Source of the DNA: Strongylocentrotus purpuratus
Lineage: Eukaryota; Echinodermata; Echinoidea; Camarodonta; Strongylocentrotidae
DNA length: 64,000 nt
Reading direction: 5' to 3'
NCBI RefSeq assembly: GCF_000002235.5
Contig: NW_022145520.1
Coordinates: forward strand, 2,146,501-2,210,500
The notes under the pieces: model-generated
The model's input: the letters and a program-made list of their open reading frames with translations, nothing else
The model's database searches: none
What the model was told of the DNA's origin: nothing
Translations under genes and position numbers: made by a program
Shown here: positions 12,201 to 24,200 of the stretch, piece by piece
Layout of the letters: each line of letters begins with the position of its first letter
Position numbering within the stretch: the stretch's first letter is position 1

Positions 12201-15200
12201 AGGAGGGAGAAACTAGGGGCGCTGAAAACAAAAGTGAATTCTATTACATTATTAGCTTATTTAACATTCTGTGAGGGATCATAGTGACTGAATTAGAAAA
12301 ATAAATGAAATTTGAAGTAGTGGAACATGACATTTAAATGGATTAGAGCACTATTACCATGTTACTCTATCAAATTATCATGTATTCTTTCCTCTTTTTT
12401 TCTTTGGGGGCAATTTTTCACGATAAATCATGATGTGCCACCTGGGGAACTCCAGACTAGTGAGCCCATGCCCCCCGGCAGTCTTGGCTGTGCCACTTGA
12501 GGAATATAGGGTGCATTCAAGCAATTCTTTGAAGCTAGAATCACAAACATGAATCACACATGAAAACGCTGTTAAAAAACATGTTTGTTTTGTTAACTCG
12601 TTTATTTTTATGACCAACAAAAAATCGCTTAAAATTGCTTGAACGCAACTATGTTTTAAACTAAAATTATGTTAAAACCGTGTTTCTAGGGTGAAAAAGT
12701 GTCGCTTGAATGCACCCATAGTCTAACTGTAATGTCTTGTAACACTAATTTGATCAACCTAATAACTTGATTACCTAATTGTAGATTGCCCCGATGGTAC
12801 CTGGGGTATCTCCTGCAGGAGCAACTGTACCTGTACCGAGGATAAGGTCTGCGACAAGACTACTGGAGAGTGTCTGTGCCCACTTGGATACTTTGGAGAA
12901 AACTGCAGGGATCGTAAGTACCTTAGAGGAAAACAGTCATCACCAAATACATTGCTTTCAACACTTTTTCTTCTTTTGGGATACCATGTTACGAGCATTT
13001 TGCTTTTCGGTGTTCCTAGCCATAATTTTATTTACTGTTATAAATTGATAAACTGTTATTGTTTTCATTTATAAACAATACAAATACAATAAAAAGGCAG
13101 AAAGTTATCAAAAAGAAGGTTCAAGCAAAATCAGACAACTGTTAAAAAAGCTATGAACTTTTTAATGTCATGAAGTTCGCTATCTAACAGAGACAAGCAG
13201 GCAAATCTGTCATGAGGCTCTGATGTCATAGGCTACCTATTCACCAACTGTTGTGTATGGTTTTAACTTCCTTATTTTTTACTTTTTTTTTCCATGGAAC
13301 TGATTTCTTTGTGCCTTTGCCCATGTTAAATTAAGGACAAAATGTATCCACCTACATGATGGAATTAGTTTTCTTTCAAAACACCAAACAAGCAGGATAT
13401 TTGTGATAAGTTGTTGCATTCATAACTATTCATTACGCCTTTATTCAAAATTGCTTTTGATGATTAACCTACTCTGTTCACATTGATGTATATTTCATAT
13501 GTATTGTAATTTGTAGGATAATTTGCATTTGTTTTGTTTTGTTCAATATGTCATTGTTTGTCATTGTATTTTGTTTGTTATAGCACCAATAGAGACTTCG
13601 GTGGTAAGCGCTTTATAAGCATCGTTTTTATTATTATTATTATTTGTTAGAATCCTCTGTTTTTTTTAATTCCAGCTTGCCCCAGCGGTCGCTATGGTCT
13701 GATGTGTCGTCACGATTGCCAGTGTCAGAACGGAGCCGAATGTAACTCAGAGTCAGGAGACTGTACCTGCACACCGGGATGGAAGGGACAGTTCTGTACA
13801 GATGGTGAGTGTTTAACCCAGTGACTGCCAAATTCCCTTATTTTCATAGGTTTAATACATGAACCATCAGTTTGTGGAGACCATTGGTTAAAACAAAGAG
13901 TGTGTGTGTGTTTAGTCAGGTTTTTACATCATGTGTATCATTCAGATACGTTTATTTAGGTCTTTGGACCGACCTTTAGCGTCATCTGAAAGACGTGACT
14001 CACGGTCGAACCGGGTCGCCTGAGTCAATTTGAAGGCAAAGACAGAGACCTGACCAAGTGAACGTACCGCTAGACCAACTCACATCTTCCTCGATCATTT
14101 GCAATCATAAAATATTGTCGTGCTACTGTGATTCTTAAACAGTGGTATTAACTATACATGTATGAGATGGATCTCTAGCAGAAAGTTTGATTTGATTTCT
14201 CCAAATTGTATAACTTATGAATAATTTTTTTAAAAGATAATGTTATTGTGGTTTTCTTTTCATTCTTACCAATAAAAAACAGAATGATGTATTCAGTTCT
14301 AACTATTTGAGATGTACACATTACATTTGAAACACAGACTAAATACGTTAATGTAGTATCATTTAGTGTCTTTGATGTATAACAGTGAATACTATTCTTC
14401 TTTAGTTGTGGTTACAGGGTGCATTTGTTGTAGTTTGACTGTAAGCAAAACAAACAATAAATGTTTAAGTCATAATCAAAATTTTGGAATGAGATTAAGG
14501 AATATTTTCCTGTGTTTTGACCATCCATCTTACTCTGCTTATCTTTCAGAATGCCCTGTTGGTTTCTATGGTGTCGGCTGTGCAACGAGATGCACATGTG
14601 AGAACAGTGCAGGATGCGATCCGGAGACGGGAGAGTGCATCTGTACTCCTGGATGGAGAGGAGAACAGTGTGACCAAGGTACAAACTAATAGTCAATATT
14701 TTAAATACGTTGATCTTCAAACACAAAGTGAATGAGTGTAGAGGTGTTGTTGTCGAGTGGATATGTCACCGGACTGTCGATCACAAGGTCTGCGGTTCGA
14801 GTCCCGCCGCAGCACTAATGTCCTTTGGCAAGACATTGCCACATCTATATTTGCCACATTCAACCCAGGTGATGTAAATGGGTACCTGGCAGCAATGATT
14901 TCCTTGAAATGCTAGAGCGCCATAATGGCAGCCGTGCTATTAAAAGCCAGGGTAATAATCAGGAGCGCCAGGAGTGTCAGGTCTGACAGATATGAGCGTT
15001 ATACAAGAACCCACTATTATTATTAATATGCATCATTTTAATAAATGTATAAGAAAAGACTAGGGCCTAAGAAATAAATGAAAGAGAGTTATTTTTTTTG
15101 TTCAGAAGGTCTGGTATGTTCGACTCTCTATTCTTAAGGTCAACTTTCCTAGCATTCATATCCCGCCATTACCACCATGTCAGTAGTGAAATAGTCACCA

Positions 15201-18200
15201 GTCATGTCTATTGCATAGATACATATCCCACCGCTGTCATCCCCACAGTAAGGACAACACTTCAATCAAATGCAAATGTTTGCAATAATTTTTTTTTCTT
15301 TGGGAAGGGGGCGCGGTGGTCTTCTAGTTTAAACAGAAAATTCTGTGAAGTTATAATTTGTCATTACAGACATCTGACTTCATTCTGCAGCTGATCCTTA
15401 GTTAGAATTTAGTTTAAGTATTGTCACAAGTCAACTTTATTCCTTATTATACAAAATTTTCAGTGCCTTGTCATCAGGTAATCACAGATTTGGTTGCAAT
15501 GCTCACTGAGCTTTGATGAAGGCAAGGAATGAGAATATTTCTAACCACAAATATATATTTTTTTCTCTCTTCAGCTTGTGAGCCAGGCTTCTATGGTGTA
15601 AACTGTGAGAACCTGTGTATGTGTCTCAACAATGCAACCTGTGATCATATCAGCGGAACATGCACATGCGCACCAGGATGGAGAGACAGATTCTGTGCTA
15701 AACGTAAGTTATCTACTTAAAACATACAAACATAAAAGTCATGAGGCACATTTATACCAAAAACCATTTGAAAAAAATGTAGGTATAAAGGAGAATACAC
15801 TTTAAAAGTAACAAGCAATTTCCTTTAAGCTATACTTCATACTCTCAATTTGTATTATAATTCAAAAGGGAAATTTGTGTAAATATAGGTTATCAACTGT
15901 ATGTACAGTCTTTCTTATGATACCAAATACCATGATAGTTTTAGTAACAAGAGAGATAAATAAAATATTAATTGATTTTCCACCATTTTCAAAAGTTCTG
16001 TAAAAAATGATGTCATATCTAAATTCTGAAGAGGAATATTTGATTTGATTTGATTTGATTTGATTTATTGGTTTCTGCATCTTTTTTTTCTTTTTTCATC
16101 ATACATTTTCATGAACATAATATGGTTTGATACAATATTTTAAGTGTATATATTGTAAGTAGACAGTGCATGGAACATATGCGATTTCAGGTAGGACATA
16201 TTTAATGCATACCCTTAATTTCTAGTGAGCATAGCAGTGAAAGGTAGAGGTCAGTATGGCTACTTCATAGATGGTTTTCACTCCGGAATAATGTAAATAA
16301 GGTACAATTCTACACATTATTAAATACCTATGTAACGTGGGAAGGAATTCCTTGAATTCTGTGAGCACTGAAATCGGTAGCTTAGCAGAGCCGGGGTAAT
16401 ATTGGAGCGCTTTGAGCACCTTGCAGGGTGGATATGTGTGCTATATAAATTTCTAATATTATTATTATTATTATTAACATTTGTATGTTTCTCCTTCTTA
16501 GCCTGCCCTGATGGTTACTACGGTTTAGACTGTCGTCATCGCTGTAGCTGCGGTAACGGAGCCCATTGTAACGCTACCAACGGACACTGTAACTGCCCTG
16601 CTGGATACACAGGACAAGGATGTAGAGACGGTGGGTCTGGTAGTCATTAGCATTTGATAATGACTGGTCGTTATCAAAATTACGTGTTAGGCAAAATAAA
16701 TGCCTGGTCATGTGTACGATCTCAACCAATCATTTCATTAGGATCCACGTCATCATCTTATAATTAAGACTGAGCCTGAATAACCTGGCTTCAAAGCATT
16801 AAGACATTGATAAAGTGACCAGTGGGATAAAATGCAACTTTCATAAGATGTTAATTTCCATTCTATTGCCTAAATAATGATTATTCTGTCTTTATTCCAA
16901 TGATTTCATAAGTTATTATGATAAAATACCCTTTCAAGCCTTATCATTTTTTTCCCTCCTAGATGAAATAGATTTCTTTTTAGTTGATCCAATTTGATAC
17001 AACAATTTCAATCATATCGTTGTAAACATGTCAGAAAATACTTAAGTTGCTGCAGTAAATGTTTTGCTTGAAAAGAGGTTAAACTGTTTTTTGGTAGGGT
17101 AAAATAGCGTAAGATCATGTGTATATATGTTCTCGTTGTAAATTTATGTACGATATGTCCTGCAAGTTTTGAAAGACTCTGAGAAAGATGTATCCATCCC
17201 AGTGATTGAATCAAGACCACAATGATTGCCTAAATCATTGTTTAATCAATTCTTATCGATATACAGAATGTCCTGAAGGTCATTTTGGTGAAGACTGCCG
17301 AGGTACATGTAACTGTGCTAACGATGCTGAATGCGATCACGTCAGTGGAAGGTGTATCTGCCCCAGCGGTTGGATCGGAGTCAGGTGCCATCAACGTAAG
17401 TTTGCAACTATTCCATTCAAGTTTCTCCTTGTGGTTCACTCAATTCACTCTGTTTGTTTCCTTGTTCATTGAATTTTGCCTTGCTTTTGTCATTCATTCA
17501 TTCAACCTACCTTTTCTCAACCTTTCTCTTCTTTCTTGTTTTACTGTTTTTGTCTGGCCCTTCCCCCTCTCTTTCTCTTCCTCTTCCTCTTTCTTTCTCT
17601 CTCTCTCGCTCTCTCTTTATATTCCTTCCCTCTATTTCTCTTTATTCTGTTTCTCTGTGTCTCTCTGTCTCTCTATATTTCTTCCTCTATTTCTCTTTCT
17701 GTCTGTCTGTCTGTCTGTCTCTCTATCCCTTCTTAATCTCTCTGTCTCGCTGTCATTTTACCCTCTGTCTTTCTCTTTCTCTTTCCTTTCCATCTCTCTT
17801 CTATCCCCCTCTCCCCCTCCATCTCTCTCCTCTTTTTCTTCATTGTGTTATTTGCCATCTCTCTCGCCCTCTGACATCCAAGAAATTGGATCAAATTAAA
17901 TTAAATTAATACTTTTTCCAATAAAATTTCATGTTCACGGCCTTCGGAATAAAAAAAAAAGTCTATCCCCACACTTTGGTTGTTTTATTTTTTTCTTGTA
18001 TATCTCATCGTTAGTATCTTCTTTCTTTTTTAAAATCTATGACATTCTTGATTCTTGTTTCCCTGTACAGAATGCCAGCCCGGTCGCTATGGTATCAACT
18101 GCCAGCAGCGTTGCATCTGCCAGAACGGACTCTGTGATCATGTGACTGGGATGTGCGCCTGTGCGGCCGGATGGGTGGGACGTGCCTGCCAGCAACGTAA

Positions 18201-21200
18201 GCAATCAGTCCATCAAGTATTATAATAAAAAAAATGAAACAAAAACAAATGGTTATGCATGTATCAGTTATCAAAAAAATTATATTGATGAGACTTACTG
18301 CCTAGTTAACTATCATGATAATTTTTGTTGTAATCTATTTTCTTCTGGGGTGGTGATGTCCTTCTGATGTACTGGTATTTTGAAAGTTCTTCAGGTTGTT
18401 GAGAATACAAATATCTCTTTTGAAATGGCTGAGAGGAAGATAGAGAATATAAGTAACAACTTTCTTTAAAGAGAGGGGGCCAGTAAGACAGGTTTAATTG
18501 TATCTTGATTTATCATGTTTATCTATTTATATTTGTTTACAGCTTGTGCACCAGGACACTTTGGCATCGGCTGTCTGCAGTCATGTTCTTGTCAGAATGG
18601 AGGAAACTGTGATAAAGTCAATGGAACATGTTCATGCGCACCAGGATGGCACGGAGATGTCTGTGAACTGGGCAAGTTTCTTGGTAGAGAGGTCATGTAG
18701 GGGTCAAGGGTCACGGTATAGGTGTCAAAGTATAGAGGTCAGGATGTTCAAACAAAAGAATGTGATAAAGTCAAGGGAGCATGTGTTCATCGATGGCACA
18801 GAGACAACTGTGAACTGGGTAATTAGTAGGTATAGGGGTCAGTGGGTCATGGGGTAGGGGTCAGTGGACAGGGTGTAGGGGTCATGGTGTAGGGTTCAGG
18901 CTGTAAAGGTCAAGATGCAGAGGTCAGCGTGTAGGGGTCAGGGTGCACAGATCAAAATAGGGGGCTCAGGTTGTAGGGGTCAGGTTATTGGGGTTTTGTA
19001 TTCTCCATTTTATTCAATGGTTTCACAAAGGATCATTCCTGTTTCAGACTCTAAACATGATGAAACAAAACAAAAACAGGTGTCTTCTACTCTGATTATT
19101 TGTTTCATCGTTTGTTTGTTTTAACAGCTTGCTTTTCTGGTTACCATGGTGTCAACTGTGAAGAGAGATGTCAGTGCCAAAATGGAGGTCAATGTGATGC
19201 ACAGACTGGTGCATGTACATGCACTAATGGCTGGAGAGGAAGGCTATGTGAAAAACGTGAGTATTACAAAAAGAGATATGGTCACCACTCTCTTGGTACA
19301 TCTATGTTTTCCAGTACTGTAGAGATAGACTGGTAAATGTTACATGTACCATTACAATGGCTATTGAGGAAGGCTATGTCCAAAACATGAGTATTATACA
19401 TAAGAAGTGGTCACCACTCTTTCTTTTTACATGTATATATCCTATGTTCTAGTGATTAACTCCAAGATACATGTAGACTGGTAAATGTAACAATTCTAAC
19501 GGGTGACGTGGATGGCTATGTTGAAAACATGAGTATTGCGGATGAAAATGATCTCCACTCTTCTTGTTACAAAAAAATAATTACCATTGATTAGCTTTAA
19601 GATAGACTTAGTGAATGTTACTATACTAATGGCTGAAGAGAGAGGCTATCTGCGCAAACTGGGTATACACTTACATGAGAATTGGTCACTTTCACTTGGC
19701 ATACTATTTTCCAGTGATTGACAAACCCTTAAAATAGACTGGTTAATATTCTTAAAATTAAGGTTTGGAACAAAGAAACATTTTACGAATGACCCAAGTT
19801 TAAAATTCCAAGTAAGGATAGAGTTTGAAATTTTGTCACTATTTTGCTATCTTCATAAGATAGCTCCTTTAGAAGATATCTGCTTCCATTCTGAGGATTT
19901 AATACTGAAAATATTCATAAATATTGGATGTAAAAGCTAGAAAGGGGTTTGGAATTAGTATAAAAGAATAAAGATCTGAATGTTGAAACAAGGTGTTTTC
20001 TTTACACTTCTTCTATATCTACTGGAGATGTGTAGTACAATTTCATGGTGTTTCTAAACTTGCTGGAACTTAATTCAATGTTTAATAAAACTTAAACAAG
20101 ACAAAGCAGTGCATTACCAACATCGGTACAGTAATAATGTTGCAATTATTAAATGATGTACATACTTCATTAGTGAACATATACATTGCATCATTATCAA
20201 TGAATTGTAGAAATAGAAAGGAATCAAGATCAACTCATTCCTAATAATAATGACATACTGTACTTATATAGCGCATATCACAATATGTCTCTATGCGCTG
20301 TGAGAAAGAGTAAGAAGGAAAGGTGGATAGATTGAGTAACATAAGAAGAATGAGATATGCTCAACATATTTCCTCTCGTTAACATGGGTAAGTATTTTTG
20401 AAAAGAAATGTTCTACCATCGAAGCTGAACTAGAAGGACATGTATAACCTATCTTCCAATCCCTTACCCCTCTTATAATCTGTTACCCCCTCTCATGTTC
20501 TCTATTCCAGCTTGCATCCCTGGTACCTATGGCAGCCAGTGCTCAGAGACCTGTGGCTGTGGAGCTGAGAACCCCTGTGATCACATCACCGGAGCTTGCA
20601 GGTGTCCTCCGGGCTTCGCTGGATATGAATGCAACTCACGTGAGTATCGGCCAACGATCCCTGCCAACCATTTCTATTTTGGAGGAATGATTCCTATTTT
20701 GGGGTCTTCAGGCTATTGTTTTTAACCCTAAATTCCTCTCTTTATCTAAAATATTCTGTGTGAAAAGTGTGCGAGAAAGACTGTATTTCTAATTTTGTGT
20801 TGAGAGATTTCGAATTTTTGTTGTGAAAGGTTGGCAGGTCTGTATGTCTGAATAAGTCCATGTCCTAGTACAAAGAGAAAAGAGGAAGAAATATAGAGAC
20901 GAGAGAGATAGAGAGAGGAAGAGAGAGAGAGAGAGAGAGAGAGGGAGGGGGAAAAAGGGGGGGGGGGGGCATGGATAAAATTTAAGGCAGATGTGATTGG
21001 GTGAGAGAGAGTGGGGATAAGAAAAGAGTAAGTGGGAGATTACAGATTTTTAAGGAAGGGGGGGGGGGGGGGGTACTAAAACAAAATTATACATGCACCA
21101 CATTTGCTTAGTTAACAACTTTGGGAAATTTCAAACCAGTTAAATTAATAACTGCAGGGATAAAGAAAATGTAGGACTTTGTGTCTAATCATGTGCCAGA

Positions 21201-24200
21201 AGTATAGAAATATTACCATTCATCATTTTACTCTGCTTTGGGGTTTATTTTCACAGCTTGTCCACCCGGAACGTGGGGCCAGGATTGTGCCGAGGCCTGT
21301 ACCTGCGGACGCAACACAATCTGTAATTCAGTGACCGGGGACTGCCAGTGTAAACCAGGCTTCAGAGGACACAACTGTGAAAAGGGTAAGTGATTATTTT
21401 TATTGCAATGGCTCTGTGTCATGGGTTTGAAACCAAGTTGCTGCACTAGTGCCCGTTGGTAACGCATTAATCCTTATTACCAAGTCCCTCAGAGAGGACC
21501 TAAAGCCGTTAGTCCCCTGGCTGCTTACTTAAAAGCTGTCATGCTTTCTTAGCAGTCAGGTAAAACAATCAAACAAAGAGCAACATAAATGGTTGAGCTG
21601 ATGACAAAAGCAGGTGCATACAATAATTTCATCTCTGTATGCCAAAGAAAGTCCTAAGAAAAGAATCTATTTTGTAAAGAGCACATCTACTCACATTGAT
21701 AGAAGATTTTCATTCATAATTTTTTTTTGTATTGATTAAATGTTGTTTAGCATGTACATATCGTCTTATTATTTTGTTATTTTGTTACATCTCAGGAAAT
21801 ATACAAATGTTTACTCAGTGTTCAGAAATAATAACATCAATTTAAAGAGTGATATATGAAAACGGAACAAACTGTAACACAGTGTCAAGATTGATATGAA
21901 AATCAGAGCACACTGACATCACAATAATCTGTCAGCCTCAAAAACATGTAGAAGTCAACAGTGTATTCATGATATATGAGACAATGCTAATATTTAGAAA
22001 TTACTTTTGTATGATCCCCACTTTATAGATTGCAAGCATGGTCGTTACGGACCAGACTGCCAGCACCATTGCAGCTGTCTGAATGGAGGATCTTGCCATA
22101 TGGATGATGGAACGTGTCTGTGCCAGTCAGGTTTCATCGGTGCACTCTGTGAAAGAGGTAAGATATCAACCCCCTTCTTCACCTCTCCCTCAACTGCCTC
22201 CTTCCTAATACTGAAGTGGTTTATCTACCGTATGTTGAATTGTCTTCCCCCACATTCCTCCCCATTCATTGTATGTAAATGTGCTGATAAGCAGAAGCAA
22301 AGATGATGATGATTGATGATGATTGATGATGATTGATGATGATTATCGTCCCTATTTTCACGAAGTGAGGAAAATCGTAACGCAAAGTGAATGCAATTTT
22401 TTTTCACTACCGTCACTTCGTGAAAACAGCGACGTTATAATGATTGGTATAATATTAATAATAGTGTATAACCAATATTTGTAACCCCCCATTGTAGATT
22501 GTAGTTATAATCTATTTTATGATTGACATTTTAAAGAAAAGATACAGACAATGATGAAAAAATACAGTAGGAACACTCGTACAGAATGTTGTGAGTACCG
22601 GTATGAGGATGCACTTGATAGAGACACATTTCATACTTCATATGTTTCAATGAATAAATCAACCAAAATTAGTTTTTGTTTGCACCCTTCTTCCTGGAAT
22701 GTAATGAAACATCCATGTTCATCATGTATTCAAGCTCCCTGTTAATTGGTAATATATACGCATAATGAGAGTCAACATTCATGTAACATCCTCTTTTGAT
22801 TGGTTTTATCTTTCAGCTTGCCCCGACGGACTGTATGGCCAGGACTGTCAGCATAAATGCCTCTGCCAGAACGGAGGTGACTGCCACCACGCTTCAGGGG
22901 TGTGCGAATGCTCCCCCGGATACACCGGCACCTTCTGTGCTACAAGTGAGTATGCATGATCCAGCTATTATATTAAACAGATGTATGTGCACCATCTTTT
23001 TGTCTTAGGTGTTTAGTTGGCTTCCTTCAACCTTGAAGATTCTTGCAGAACTTTATGAGATAGTTTGTGTCCATCAAATTTATATATCATTAAACCATAT
23101 CTTTTAGAATACTTTTTGGAAAACCTAGAACCTTGCAAAGCCAATCGTATTAGAGTTTCCATGTATTGTACTATCGGGCCTATCGGTGCATGTACCAATA
23201 ATTGACAAGGTGCAAGTAAAATCAGTCTTGGATTATCCAATACCCCAGTATAAGCATGATAGGTCAGAGTTCAATCTTAGAGGGGTACAAAAATGAGTAC
23301 AGTGCACTTTTTGTATTGCATAGGTTGTTTTTCAATTGTTGGGATGCAGGGTATTTAGGGAGGATAAAAAAGAGAATGGGTTTTCAATACCATATATATG
23401 TATTAACACAGTGCTTTGAACAACGCAATTATTGATTTTGTCTTATCATTTTGTGAAGGATCATGTACCTATAAGTTCCATAACTTTTTGATGATCCAAC
23501 CACCTTTCCTTTTGTGTATTTTTTATTTTATTGTCTGATCCATATTTTTAAGAAATATTGCTATTGTATTCTTTGACTTTGCATGTTTTTATGAAAGTAG
23601 TGAATAAATTGAATTCAATGATATATACATGTAAATGATGATGGGAGCACCAGGAGTGTCACTTATGACAGACATGAATGCTATACAAGAACCCACTATT
23701 ATTATTATTATTATTAAATATAATCTTTTTCAAATTTTTTGCTTTTTTCCTTTCAGAATGTGCATTGGGTACGTACGGCCCAGACTGTTCGCAGGTCAAG
23801 GACTGCCAGTTTGGTGGAGTGCTAGATGTGATCACAGGAGAGTGCCAATGTGGGCTTGGATATACAGGGGAGATTTGTGATGAAGGTATGTATAGCCAAC
23901 ACCTTTTCTTAAAGTAGTCACCCACAGAATCAAAAGTGTTTTGAATTGATGCAAACTTTCCATGATATCCATATAATTTTTTTCTTCATGTTTTCAAGAG
24001 AAAATCTTTCCATCCATATATAATTTGTCCATAATTATCACTTGTCGTCAACTTTCTTCGGGTGACTACTTTGACTCTAAACTTTGACCCTGAACTGTGA
24101 ATAGGAATGTACTTGTGAAAACAGGACCAAAAATGGGATAATCATCGTAACAATGACACAAAAACATATTTCTGGTATCTACCAATACAGACATTACAGT

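Noticed and set aside
14745-14815. Possible tRNA gene
   Set aside because: It has A and B boxes but no convincing acceptor or anticodon stems, and it continues into a SINE body with an ATT tail.
17285-17909. Long Ser/Leu/Phe-rich open frames
   Set aside because: Apart from the real EGF exon at 17267-17395 they are CT microsatellite translated in three frames.
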